Positions 12,687 through 20,973 are shown, counted from the first letter of the stretch. The stretch is DNA of 41,807 nt from Candidatus Cloacimonadota bacterium (GCA_030154085.1 JASKKR010000017.1:1-41807); one strand, 5' to 3'. A program made the numbers and translations. The notes: generated by a model from the letters alone, not told the origin.

Positions 12687-13891
12687 TTCTTTACTCTCAT
12701 TAATGGTGCTATAGCACGATCAAATGCGCCATGTACTTTACAGATTGTAAGCCCATAATTCGTAATGGGCACTTTGCGCCGGTGACATTCGAGAATTCTG
12801 TGATTCATCTCGGCGGCATTGATCATACAACCTCCACAATGAACGCAGAGGGAGTAGTCTTCCAGGTTTTCCGGGAAGTCGTGTCCGGCATAGGTCTCAA
12901 AGATGAGCTCTTTCTTCGTATATTCCCTTATCCAACGGGGAAGCTTTACTCGTCCGATGTCGTCTTTTTGCACATGATGAGAGCAAGCTTCGGCAATCAA
13001 GACCTTGTCACCATCTTGCAGCTTGTCTATCTGCTCAATTCCCGATAACAAAATATCCAACTCCCCTTTGTAACGGGCAAAGAGGATGGAAAAGGTGGTA
13101 AGTTCAATCGGCTCCGGAGTGATTCTATTCACGAGCTCGATAGCCTGAGAATCTGTCACCACCAGATCTGGGGGGCTTTTTAGCATAGCCAGACTCTCTT
13201 CCAGCTCGGTCTCTTTGACCACGATGGCAAGCCCATCATGATCCAATATATCCCGTATAGCCTGCACTTGAGGCAGAATAAGGCGTCCCTTGGGGGCAGC
13301 ACTATCAATGGGGCAGACCAATATCACTCTGGCTTTAGGGGAGAGCAAATCACCGATCAAAACCCGATTTTCTACCAATTTCTTGGGGGCTAAGCGAATG
13401 ATTTCGTTCTTCAGCTCAAGAATGCCCGATTTTGCAGAAGCGGAAGCAATGATATATGGCAAGTTGTGCTTTTTGCAGAAGTTGATATTTACTTCCGCAG
13501 GAGAGCGCAGATCACTCTTGTTATATACTACCAGAGAGGGAATTTCCATCTTAATGCAGCGCTGGAGCATGTCCAATTCATGCACATCAAACTCGCTGCC
13601 ATCATTCACAAAAAGGACAATATCGGCTCGATACAAAACCTTGCGGGTAGAAGCAACTCTCTTTTCACCAAGCTCGCCGCTGTCGTCTACGCCGGCTGTA
13701 TCGTAAAAAGTGACGGGACCCAAAGGCAGCAATTCATAATGCTTAGCCACTGGGTCTGTAGTAGTACCCGGGGTTTCTGACACAATGGCAATTTCCTGAC
13801 CAACAATAGCATTTATCAAGCTGGATTTGCCCGCATTTCGGCGTCCAACCAGGGCAATGATCAATCTTTCACCTCGAGGTGTAGGGCTCAT
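12683..13891 (-). CDS. hydF: [FeFe]-hydrogenase H-cluster maturation GTPase HydF
   Basis: The 402-residue protein has an N-terminal TrmE-like GTPase domain with the P-loop G16-RRNAGKS23, TPGTTTD, DTAGVDD and NKSD. A dimerisation domain follows. The C-terminal metal-binding domain carries the HydF cysteines: CSHH at about residue 303 and HCGGC at about 353-357, which hold the [4Fe-4S] cluster and the 2Fe precursor. HydF is the scaffold that receives the diiron subcluster built by HydE and HydG and passes it to apo-hydrogenase. HydE, HydG and hydrogenase subunits are not in this window. It is the first gene of the minus-strand operon; GGAG lies 7 bases before the ATG. Confidence 0.93.
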
Positions 13892-14066
13892 CTATCTACT
13901 CCATAATGAATTATACTTTACATCATAAGGCTGCAGCGCACGTTATCCGTCAAGTCATTTTTTGCTTATGGCTGTCGCCTTCCTGATCGAGATTGCTCAA
14001 AAAGCACAACCATCTTAAAAGGTCTCACACAGATTACACTGATTTCACAGATTTTTTATAAGGAGG

Positions 14067-14177
14067 GGTTATGCGTTATGCGCCATTATTAAGCGCCGAT
14101 GACACTAAATCTTCTCAACCCTCTCAACCTTCTCAACTCAATTCTCAATTCCCTTCGAGTCCCATCGGGACGGTATT
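14067..14177. repeat. Composite interspersed repeat, copy 1 (5' exon side of the intron)
   Basis: The stretch holds a short GTTATGCG-type segment, then TTAAGCGCCGATG, several tandem CTCAACC-like heptamers, a CTCAATTC pair and a terminal palindrome at 14157-14177 (GTCCC-ATC-GGGAC). The same succession recurs at 18717-18847 and, inverted, at 29426-29570. The group II intron is inserted at its right end. Just left of it (14033-14056) is a short CACAGATTACACTGAT-type motif. Nothing here is coding. Confidence 0.75.
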
Positions 14178-14642
14178 GTGCGCCTGTGAGCGACACATAT
14201 TAGATCGGTGAAAGTCCGATTCAGGGTATCGTCAAGCCCTGTAGCTGAAGGTAACTGCGTCACCGTGAGGTGGGGTGGAGAGCAACCGGAAGCGAAAGAC
14301 CAGTCCGTAGGATAACGAACTCGACTCGGCGGGATAAGTTGTCGAGCCCCCAATGTCAGGGCGAAGACTAAAGACCCGGAATTAGCCTACCGGCAGTACC
14401 GGAAAGCATGAACGGGAAGACCTGAGCGGATGAAAGACGTATTGGTGTAAGCCAGCTCAGGAGCTGTCATGTGATTGGAGACGGAATGGTCAAGAAGGTA
14501 AGTGTCGTTAAGCAGGGAGACCTGTCAGTGGGATGAGAGACTGGCAGGAGTCAGAGTATCCATATTAGCGTTGATACTTGGGACAACATAACCCAAGAGT
14601 AGCGAAGGGACACAGGAAAACAGATTTTGAAAAGGAGTATCA

Positions 14643-15115
14643 ATGGAAGAACAACGACCGTCAGTGCCGAAAACGACTAAGCAAGGGCGAGACATCCCGC
14701 CCCTCTGGGACTGGATAGAACCACTGGTATGGAATGACAAAATGCTGGCAGCCCTCGAAAGAGGAGTTAAAGGTGGAAAATGGTTCAGTCTGATAGACAA
14801 GGTTTGGAGTCAATCAAAATCAAGAAGCATACAAAACGCTTTAACCCTTATAGCATGCAAACCATCATCAACAAAATCAAACCAATCCAAAGAGGATGGT
14901 TTGAATATTACAAACACTGTCACAAAAAAACGTTCTCTGATGTAGATGGCTGGACGAGACGTAGACTACGTAGTATCCTCAAGAGGCGTGAGAAACGCAG
15001 AGGTATAGCCACAACATACAAAGACAATATACGCTACCCCAACAAAATCTTTGATAGCTATGGGTTCTTCTCATTAGCCAGAGCCCACAGGGAATTATGC
15101 CAGTCTTTTAAATGA
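14643..15115 (+). pseudogene. Deleted group II intron-encoded protein (reverse transcriptase missing)
   Basis: From 14643 the frame encodes an N-terminal stretch ending GVKGGKWFSLIDKVW, typical of the start of intron-encoded proteins. From about 14815, in another frame, it encodes the maturase domain X and C-terminus (KIKPIQRGWFEYYKHCHKK, then DGWTRRRLRSILKRR). Everything between is absent, including the YADD reverse-transcriptase motif, roughly 300 or more residues. The break lies near 14800-14815. Neither half can work as a reverse transcriptase; the domain X half might still be translated from an internal start. Confidence 0.85.
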
Positions 15116-15132
15116 GAAACCTGCTTTCTGGA

Positions 15133-15165
15133 GAGCCGTATGCGGGAGAATCGCACGTACGGTTC
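15133..15165 (+). ncRNA. Group II intron domain V
   Basis: A hairpin with arms GAGCCGTATGCG and CGCACGTACGGTTC closed by a short GGAGAAT loop region. This is the catalytic heart of the ribozyme, and its complementarity is undamaged. Confidence 0.85.
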
Positions 15166-15261
15166 GGAGGGAGGGGAGCCCAGTAATGGATCGCTCCCCT
15201 ACCCCTATTTAGATAGCATTATGCACGAAGCCTACATCATCCCCCGAGTCCCACATCAATT

Positions 15262-15297
15262 GGCATAAGATGATAGGCGGTGGTTTTAACCACCGTG
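15262..15297 (+). repeat. Hairpin repeat family H, copy 1
   Basis: A GGCATAAGATGA lead is followed by CGGTGGTT and AACCACCG arms (15278-15285, 15288-15295), a perfect 8-bp stem. Its stem bases differ from the other copies but stay paired. Confidence 0.75.
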
Positions 15298-15310
15298 CTC
15301 GATGTCGATA

Positions 15311-15499
15311 TCAAATGGAATAAGATGATTTCCGGTCGACTTTAGTCACCGGCAAAACGCGATCCCAAGCCACAATTCCTCTTGTAACACCCAAAACCCA
15401 AATCCAGATTTCTTGGGCTATTCTTTCCCATTTATCCGGATCGTAATAATTACGGAGCTCGCATTCCAATTGTTCCATTTCGGGTGAGCTGCTGGCCAT
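15311..15499 (-). CDS. Small protein of unknown function, C-terminus supplied by a repeat
   Basis: Sixty-two codons begin at an ATG with GGAG eight bases upstream. The product is acidic in its first half (PEMEQLECELRNYYDPDKWE), then hydrophobic (IWIWVLGVTRGIVAWD), then basic. The last 12 or so residues are read from hairpin repeat H copy 2, so the gene has either been truncated by the repeat or uses it as its end. I recognise no family. It may be the remnant of a longer gene. Confidence 0.4.
   Translation of the reverse strand: MASSSPEMEQLECELRNYYDPDKWERIAQEIWIWVLGVTRGIVAWDRVLPVTKVDRKSSYSI
15317..15353 (+). repeat. Hairpin repeat family H, copy 2
   Basis: A GGAATAAGATGA lead is followed by CCGGT...ACCGG arms around a GAC-TTTA-GTC inner stem-loop. 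It overlaps the 3' end of the small gene at 15311-15499 on the other strand. Confidence 0.75.
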
Positions 15500-15518
15500 C
15501 TTAGTTCTCCGTGCCTTT

Positions 15519-15554
15519 GCCGGTGGCTAAAGCACACCGGAATTCATCTTATCC
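15519..15554 (-). repeat. Hairpin repeat family H, copy 3
   Basis: Read on the minus strand: GGATAAGATGAATT, then CCGGTG and CACCGG arms around GC-TTTA-GC. The inner stem pair differs from copy 2 but pairing is kept. Confidence 0.7.
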
Positions 15555-15614
15555 TATCACTTGCCTGCACTGTATACTCAGGGTGGTTAACCCGGGTATC
15601 GTGATGCTATCTAT

Positions 15615-15635
15615 AATACCGTTCCTACGGAACTC
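15615..15635 (+). repeat. GTTCC-TAC-GGAAC palindromic repeat (family S)
   Basis: The palindrome lies 26 bases before the stop of the 957-residue gene, preceded by GGGTATCGTGATGCTATCT, a segment also present at 29406-29424. Other family S copies are at 14157, 18826, 18929, 29369, 29426 and 29566. Confidence 0.65.
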
Positions 15636-15661
15636 ACAAGGAATATGAATGTAGGCGAATA

Positions 15662-18535
15662 TTACTTCAGCTTCAAAGCTTTAACCGTCTTACTGCCAAA
15701 GGGCGTCTCTGCTCTGAAGATATACACTCCGCTGGCGCAGGATTGTCCAGCTTTATCTTTGCCATCCCACGTTAGCAGATGATCTCCTTTGCCAAGAGCC
15801 TGATCGTAAATCGTCCTTACGCATTGTCCGCGGATATTATAAACCCGTAGTTTTAGCTGGGCTTCATCAGGCATCTTCAGATTCAAAGCTGTTTGTTCCC
15901 GGAAAGGATTAGGGTGGTTTTGGGATACTGCAAGCAGTTGGGGGCTGAGGTGCGGATCGTCATTATCCCAGGTACTCAGCTCAAAATACTGCACGCCTGC
16001 ACCATGACTTATCTCTTCATTCGGATATTGAACCATGAGCAGGTAAGCGCCAAAATCGCTAGTATAAGCGGCTTGACAATTTCCTTCTGCAAAAAGCGCA
16101 TCTGGCGGATACTCGATGTTGCCATCTGCGCTTAGCAGGGCATAATACACTTTGTGCTGATAATATAAATCATAGAGACGAGAGATGATCATGATGCTAC
16201 CATCCGGCAGCGGCAACAAACTTCTTATACCTGAGTAAATAGCATATTGCACGCTCCACAGGCAGTTTCCGGATAGGTCATACTTCTTTATGATTGGTGC
16301 ATTACCAGCAGATGTGCAGTAATATGCTCCATCCATCATGCACATAATATCCTCGTAGTCATACGAGGAGAATATAGCTTGCTGAATGATGCTGCCATCG
16401 GGCTGCACAATGCTAAAGCCAGGAGTCCAATAGTAATGCCAAGATGGAGTGCTATTTGGCCCTTGGTCAAATTCCCAAACCCGATAATGGTATTTCAGCA
16501 TCACTATCAGATCTGTCTCTTGCGGAAAAATCTTGGCAATACTTATGCCCAGATAGTCTTCACTGAGTGTCGCCAGCGGCAAACCTTCCGTGGGAAAGAG
16601 GAGGGTCCCATCTTCAGTAAAGGCATTCATAAAGCTCATCTCGGGATAGACAGTATTGTCCTGCTGGCTCCAGAACAAGCGGTTTCCGGAAATCTGATAC
16701 CAACTCAAAGTATTGCCCAGATAATCAGGATTTGGCACTGCAGCTAATACTCCATTGCTATCCCACACCGGCAAGCCTTCTACAAAGCGGTGGATTCTGA
16801 TCTCGGAAGCAACTCTCCGTGCCAAATACAATGACCCGTTAGAGTAGGAGATTTGGGGCTCTCCGGCTCCGCTAAACAGCAGCCTGCCTTCATGTCCCCA
16901 GAGTACCCCGGTACCAGGTATAAGCAATTGAGCATAGGTCGTGTAGTTATCTTCGGATGCCAAAGTCCAGCAGATTAGAACATTGCCATCTGATACTGGA
17001 AATAGCCAGAATCTGAGGATGTTTTGAGCATTCTCCATAAAACATTGCGCGTTAGCGAATACAGTCTGACCCCGGGGCGTCACAATATTGTACATGATCT
17101 TGTGAGGTGCATCATAGCTGCTACTGCCCTGGCCCCACATAGAAAATAAAGACCCATTGGCCAAAGTAACGGCCATCACATTAAAGGCAACCTCACTCTC
17201 TCCTGATACAAGACAAAATCCGCTTGGGGGAAAGGCCAGATTAAGCTGATTGTCCACCAGCTGAGTGCATATCTCGGCTTGATTTTCATGCGTCCAATCA
17301 TAGAGAATCTGCAGATTTTCACCATCCGGTGAGATAAACGCGGTATAGTGCGGCAGATATACATCCGGGGCAAAATCAAGCGGTACAGACTCGGGAACAA
17401 AGGTAGAATCGTAATGCTGCACCAGATTTGATGTATTCGTATAGTTATAGCCAATATCAAGCGCATACCACCCGCCATAATGATCTGCCACCAGCAGATT
17501 CGCAGAGTGATCTGTCTCACTGCTAATTAGAGTGATACCGGAAGATTCAACCACATCATAATAATAGGAATACGGAACATCATAACTTTGCCTGTACCAA
17601 GAATGAACTACCAGATTTCCCAAGCTGGTGACCACTGCCGAATCAAAGATTCGGTTTGGGCTGCTTTGAGGAGTCCATGCTTCCTGCCACATGGTATTTC
17701 CGAGGTAATCAATTCTGTTTGCTTCAATTCTGTTGGTTTGATAGCTTGCAATGGTGTAAAAGGAATTGTCAGGCCCATCCAAAGTTAATAGATGATAACA
17801 ATCGGGCTCTGAAGATTGATATTCACTTTGCCAGGCAAGCTGATGATTGGCGTCTATCTTGCTTAAAAGTATGACAGCGTTATTGCTATCATTACGATTA
17901 GGGTAAGTTATGACAGCTCCATTATCTGACGTGGTTATCATCGAAAGCCCGTAATTGCCCTCACCATTTCCCAGATTCAATCCACTTTCAGGATAGCTTA
18001 GATTGCCCGCAGAATCTATATATTGGTAACGATAGTTATAATTGCCATCTTGAATGCTGAAGTGTAAACCGCCCTCAGAATCACTGAGAAAACATATATT
18101 GCCTCCGGAAAGTCCATATCTTTGGTAAACTGTTTTGCCAGACAATTCTGCTACGGGATTTCCCTGAGGGTCATAAGTGTCAATCTCGTAGCTGAGGTCG
18201 TAATTCTCATTTCTCTTCAGAGAACAAATACTAATACTATTGTCCTGATTAGCAACCAGCTTGATACTGTTTAAATATTTACCGTATACACAGACCGGCT
18301 CATCCCACAAGGCTTGATTTTGGGGATTAAAGACTTGCAAATAGGTGCTTCTCAGCCCCATTTTACTCATCAAATATAGTACTGCGTAGTTGCCATTGGG
18401 GCATATCGTGCTTTGAATAGCAAGCTCGGGATTGGCAAAGTCGTACAAGGGGACTTGGGCATCAAAAGCCATGTTCCCCCAAAGGGGAAGTATCATGAGC
18501 AGCAAAGTGCCACATAGCAAAAAGCAAGTTTTCAT
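15662..18535 (-). CDS. Large secreted repeat protein with FlgD-like C-terminal sorting domain
   Basis: The 957-residue product starts with a clear signal peptide (KTCFLLCGTLLLMILPLWG, cleavage about residue 22). The body (about 25-865) is rich in Tyr, Trp, Asn and Gly, with recurring short beta-strand units ending in W or Y and containing DxxGN turns (such as DSAGNLSYP, DYLGNTMW, DLSGNCLW). This suggests beta-propeller-like blades. The last 85 residues hold the FlgD-like domain: HPNPFRE, YNIRGQ, WDGKDKAGQSCASGVYIF and a basic KALKLK end, the type IX-type C-terminal signal pattern of this phylum. It is probably cell-surface or secreted; the ligand is unknown. A strong GGGAGGTGAG site precedes the ATG. 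Confidence 0.85.
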   Translation of the reverse strand: MKTCFLLCGTLLLMILPLWGNMAFDAQVPLYDFANPELAIQSTICPNGNYAVLYLMSKMGLRSTYLQVFNPQNQALWDEPVCVYGKYLNSIKLVANQDNSISICSLKRNENYDLSYEIDTYDPQGNPVAELSGKTVYQRYGLSGGNICFLSDSEGGLHFSIQDGNYNYRYQYIDSAGNLSYPESGLNLGNGEGNYGLSMITTSDNGAVITYPNRNDSNNAVILLSKIDANHQLAWQSEYQSSEPDCYHLLTLDGPDNSFYTIASYQTNRIEANRIDYLGNTMWQEAWTPQSSPNRIFDSAVVTSLGNLVVHSWYRQSYDVPYSYYYDVVESSGITLISSETDHSANLLVADHYGGWYALDIGYNYTNTSNLVQHYDSTFVPESVPLDFAPDVYLPHYTAFISPDGENLQILYDWTHENQAEICTQLVDNQLNLAFPPSGFCLVSGESEVAFNVMAVTLANGSLFSMWGQGSSSYDAPHKIMYNIVTPRGQTVFANAQCFMENAQNILRFWLFPVSDGNVLICWTLASEDNYTTYAQLLIPGTGVLWGHEGRLLFSGAGEPQISYSNGSLYLARRVASEIRIHRFVEGLPVWDSNGVLAAVPNPDYLGNTLSWYQISGNRLFWSQQDNTVYPEMSFMNAFTEDGTLLFPTEGLPLATLSEDYLGISIAKIFPQETDLIVMLKYHYRVWEFDQGPNSTPSWHYYWTPGFSIVQPDGSIIQQAIFSSYDYEDIMCMMDGAYYCTSAGNAPIIKKYDLSGNCLWSVQYAIYSGIRSLLPLPDGSIMIISRLYDLYYQHKVYYALLSADGNIEYPPDALFAEGNCQAAYTSDFGAYLLMVQYPNEEISHGAGVQYFELSTWDNDDPHLSPQLLAVSQNHPNPFREQTALNLKMPDEAQLKLRVYNIRGQCVRTIYDQALGKGDHLLTWDGKDKAGQSCASGVYIFRAETPFGSKTVKALKLK

Positions 18536-18568
18536 TTCTCACCTCCCAAAGTAGTGAGTCTTATTCAT

Positions 18569-18599
18569 TTAATATTTCAGTTGAGCCAGAAAGTGTCAA
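18569..18599 (-). promoter_or_regulatory. Promoter candidate for the large secreted protein
   Basis: On the minus strand TTGACA (18594-18599) and TATTAA (18569-18574) are 19 bases apart, slightly long, about 34 bp before the start codon. Confidence 0.4.
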
Positions 18600-18716
18600 G
18601 ATGTTTTTTACGGAAACGGTATTTTTTTGTGCCGAGACGGTTCAACAAGCACAACCAGCTGCAGCCGCTTTCCTTGTTCCCTTTGAGCAAAGCAGGTCGG
18701 CATTTTAGATATTGTT

Positions 18717-18970
18717 ATCCGTTATGCGTTATCCATTATGGGTTATCTTTAAGCGCTGATGGCACTAAACCTTCTAAACCATCTCAACCCTCTCAACCCT
18801 CTCAACTCAATTCTCAATTCCCTTCGAGTCCCATCGGTACGCCATTTCAGATAGCATCACGCAAGACGCCCCCACCATTTCCGACTGCCATCGGCACAGC
18901 ATATTTATCTGCATTATGCACAAGATCTAAAATGCCGTTCCTCCAGAGCTCAGGGTGGTGCTCCCGGATT
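18717..18970. repeat. Composite interspersed repeat, copies 2 and 4
   Basis: 18717-18847 repeats the layout of 14067-14177: GTTATGCGTTATCC units, TTAAGCGCTGATGGCAC, CTCAACC heptamers, then the family S palindrome (18826-18847) without an intron. 18893-18970 is a second module, GCACAGCATATTTAT to CTCAGGGTGGTG with another palindrome (18929-18951), closely matching 29333-29410. The rest of 18536-19118 has no convincing gene. Confidence 0.75.
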
Positions 18971-19118
18971 CGTAGCAAGGTAGATTATTTATGAAAAAGA
19001 ACTTGACTTGGATTAACAAGAAGAAAACAATGATATTGGTCGTTTGGCCTTACATAGATTGTGAGTAACGAGGGATATCAGAAGCCCTCAAACAAGCGGA
19101 GAAACAAAAAGTTGGAAT

Positions 19119-19460
19119 TTACACCAACGTTTGAGACGCAACATAATCCACGGCCAGGGCAAAGATTTCCCGGATGCGCAGGTAAGCTCTTTTCTCGCTG
19201 GCGCGGATATCCCGGATGAAGGCAAGGAGTACATCAAAGTAATCAGCTATAGTATTGTTGCCCTTCAGGCGCTCATCATCCAAAGTAAAGCCTTTTATTA
19301 AGTACTCTTTCAACTGATGCGTCGCCCATATTCTAAAGCGCGTGGCGGTGAGACTCTTAATACGGTATCCAACAGATATTATAGCATCCAGATTGTAAAA
19401 CAATGTCCTGTATTGTTTTCCGTCCGCGGCAGTAGTAAAGGATTCCTTTACTACTGAATG
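19119..19460 (-). pseudogene. RhuM-family protein, 5'-truncated
   Basis: Reading down from 19460, the frame gives HSVVKESFTTAADGKQYRTL, then YNLDAIISVGYRIKS, FRIWATHQLKEYLIKG and DDERLKG. This is the central part of RhuM/virulence proteins (about 330 residues when whole), associated with mobile elements and restriction loci. It ends YLRIREIFALAVDY plus a few residues and a stop at 19119, near where the family's conserved core ends. Upstream of 19460 the homology stops abruptly and a TGA closes the frame, so the N-terminal domain is lost. The break coincides with the intron-like segment at 19461-19681. A TTG at 19401-19403 could start a fragment, but that is unlikely to be functional. Confidence 0.7.
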
Positions 19461-19681
19461 TTGCTTCCAACCATATATCAGGTTTCATCATATCCGAGAG
19501 ACTGACCGACTGCTTCGGTTTAACGAGGCTAACCTGTTCACTTGCGTTACGGCTTACTTACCGCTAAGAAGAGCTTTGACTCTCGCCTTACGGCTGCTGC
19601 CATCTTCTTCGCTTCCATTTGAACGGAAAATTGAATGGACTGGATTTCCACCAGCTTCCCATACAACGCTTCGTGGCGCAC
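19461..19681 (-). mobile_element. Possible 5' fragment of a second group II intron
   Basis: On the minus strand the segment begins GTGCGCC at 19681, directly after a GTTATCC repeat unit. Shortly after comes the hairpin CTGG-TGGAAAT-CCAG, the same position and type as the GGTGAAAGTCC hairpin of the intron at 14178. Rich secondary structure and no reading frame follow. It stops where RhuM homology starts. The sequence otherwise differs from the first intron, so it would belong to another lineage. The call rests on the end motif and hairpin only. Confidence 0.4.
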
Positions 19682-19703
19682 CGGATAACGCATAACGGAT
19701 AAC

Positions 19704-19768
19704 GCTATCTGAATAGGGGTAGGGGAGCGAGATCCATTACTGGGCTCCCCTACCCCTATTCAGATAGC
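19704..19768. repeat. 65-nt perfect inverted repeat made of intron 3' end plus target
   Basis: Arms 19704-19727 and 19745-19768 are 24-bp perfect inverted copies with a 17-nt loop. Each arm carries target sequence (GCTATCTGA), then the terminal segment ATAGGGGTAGGGGAG. That segment and loop correspond to domain VI and the 3' end of the intron at 14178-15208, read on the minus strand. So this is a fold-back scar with an intron 3' junction facing both ways. Confidence 0.85.
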
Positions 19769-19858
19769 ATCACGCAAGACGCCCTCACCATTTCCGAGTG
19801 CCATCAGCACAGCATTTTACATAAAACGCTAGGCGGAATTTAAACAGAAAAAGCCCTC

Positions 19859-19882
19859 CTGAGTCTGGAGCTCAGTTTTTTT
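19859..19882 (+). terminator. Rho-independent terminator
   Basis: CTGAG...CTCAG arms with a 7-nt loop are followed by seven Ts. An alternative CTCC/GGAG pairing exists. No intact plus-strand gene lies upstream, so it probably belonged to a lost gene. The following 340 bp to 20223 hold nothing I can call. Confidence 0.6.
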
Positions 19883-20223
19883 ATGAAACCAAGCACATCC
19901 CGCAGTCTGCAAAATCATAATATGTTTAAAACATATAGTTTTACATGCGTGCTTAAACCACCACATAAGATTTGTGAGCCTTGTCAAGTAGGCCTGTCAC
20001 AAACGATAGTTCATAAAGAACTCTTGACCATATTTAGAGTGGCTTATTACAAAAGTAATAGTCCAGTATGCCGTCGATCTTCTTAGGGTTGCAAACTTGC
20101 TTAGAAAGCTTGGATGATGTTGGCCAAATAATCAATTTAACCTCTGTGTCAAGCACAATCGTCTAAATATTTTTATCTGATCTTCAGGAAACAAAACCCT
20201 AAAACAAAAGAGATCAGAAAAGG

Positions 20224-20400
20224 CTATTCCTCTGGAAGGTCTTCCTGGGTTGCCCGGGTATAGTGTTTCAGTAAAACCACAGACCAAACCATCTCCTGAA
20301 TCAAATTCCGGTGATTCTTGAAGATGCCGTTGTTGGACATCTCCTTGGGTAGGTTTATGATGGCGAAAATGTCATCGGCCTCGACCTGGAGGGGAATCAC
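20224..20400 (-). CDS. Small gene downstream of the lysozyme, unknown function
   Basis: A 58-residue frame starts at GTG (20398-20400), with GAGGAAGGG five bases upstream, overlapping the original lysozyme stop as GTGA. The product is soluble and mixed-charge (VEADDIFAIINLPKEMSNNG, then RNLIQEMVWSVVLLKHY). It has no transmembrane helix strong enough for a holin. Coupled overlap and a good ribosome site suggest it was a true phage-type gene. I recognise no family. Confidence 0.45.
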   Translation of the reverse strand: MIPLQVEADDIFAIINLPKEMSNNGIFKNHRNLIQEMVWSVVLLKHYTRATQEDLPEE

Positions 20401-20822
20401 TTGCCCTTCCTCATCAACTCTGATAGCTCGATCGCTCTACGGCCAACCTGCTTTGCCCAACGGGACACCAGCATGTTATTGGCGGCTCGTTACCAGTCTC
20501 CAGCTTTTACAAACGCCAGAGTGTTCTTGAAGCCAAGCAGACCCCCAATACCTAAATTGAAACACATATTCAGCAGCACCGACTTACGCACCTCATCCAA
20601 AGCATTGTATTTCTCCGGAATCTCATCAAGAAGCTGCTTCTCGCATTTCCAGATATCGTTCTTCAAGAGCATATAAGCCTCTGTCTGTGAGATACCACAA
20701 TCATCGAGATTGCGCCCGACACCGATAGTCAGCTTGTCTGCAGTGCAACGGTATGGTTTGAGCCTCAGACCCTCATGTCTGACTAACTGAGCTTTGATTC
20801 GGTTCATCAATGTTTCGGTCAT
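20397..20822 (-). pseudogene. Phage-type GH24 lysozyme interrupted by an in-frame stop
   Basis: From ATG 20822, with AAGGAG upstream, the frame shows a T4/P1-type muramidase. The catalytic triad appears as E17 in RHEGL, C26 (the Cys variant of the usual Asp) and T32 in LTIGVGRNL, with family spacing of 8 and 5 residues. NMCFNLGIGGLLGFKNT follows. A TAA at 20490-20492 comes right after AGDW, but the same frame continues with RAANNMLVSRWAKQVGRR and so on to TGA at 20397. This is the expected end of the family (about 141 residues). One base change (a Tyr codon to TAA) explains it. The truncated 110-residue form lacks the last helices, so activity is doubtful unless the stop is read through. Confidence 0.8.
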
Positions 20823-20938
20823 GCTATCTCCTTGTTCCAGATGTAATCATTGATCCAGAGCCATGGAAGCAGTTCCCTGTACGCTGACAAATTAGGATGC
20901 TTAATGATGCGATAGATTTTAGCATTGACAGAATTCAT
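20819..20938 (-). CDS. Small gene upstream of the lysozyme
   Basis: A 39-residue frame from ATG 20938 ends in a TGA that overlaps the lysozyme ATG as ATGA. The product (NSVNAKIYRIIKHPNLSAYR, then Trp-rich LLPWLWINDYIW) is unrecognised. The exact overlap on both sides of the lysozyme suggests a three-gene phage cassette. The ribosome site is weak. Confidence 0.4.
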   Translation of the reverse strand: MNSVNAKIYRIIKHPNLSAYRELLPWLWINDYIWNKEIA

Positions 20939-20973
20939 GCTCTTATATTTTTAAGATACTAGCGGTTTGATGT

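Larger units (their letters stand above)
14178..15208 (+). mobile_element. Group II intron, internally deleted
   Basis: The 5' end is GTGCG at 14178, the bacterial group II consensus. A domain I hairpin with GGTGAAAGTCC follows near 14210. Domain V is the 33-nt hairpin at 15133-15165, and domain VI follows with GGGGAG/CTCCCC arms and a bulged-A region. The 3' end CCCCTAT at 15202-15208 gives the AY terminus. Removing 14178-15208 joins the flanks so that they align base for base in length with the uninterrupted repeat at 18838-18852, which supports both boundaries. At 1031 nt it is about half normal size because most of the maturase/reverse-transcriptase gene is gone. The RNA core looks intact, so splicing in trans with a helper protein is possible. 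Confidence 0.85.

Noticed and set aside
14100..14150. CTCAACC heptamer runs as a CRISPR or regulatory array
   Set aside because: The units are contiguous 7-mers without spacers, and the whole block recurs as part of a dispersed repeat.
14138..14800. Minus-strand frames of 71 and 91 codons
   Set aside because: They are antisense to the structured 5' part of the group II intron, without ribosome sites or family features.
16379..17874. Plus-strand and second-frame open stretches inside the large secreted protein gene
   Set aside because: They are shadows of the 957-residue gene, which has a signal peptide, strong ribosome site and C-terminal domain.
18554..18994. 146-codon plus-strand frame with Ser-Gln-Pro repeats
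   Set aside because: It is a translation of the CTCAACC/GTTATCC repeat DNA; no ribosome site, no similarity expected.
20318..20676. Two plus-strand frames over the lysozyme
   Set aside because: The opposite strand shows the lysozyme active site and its conserved tail, so these are antisense shadows.
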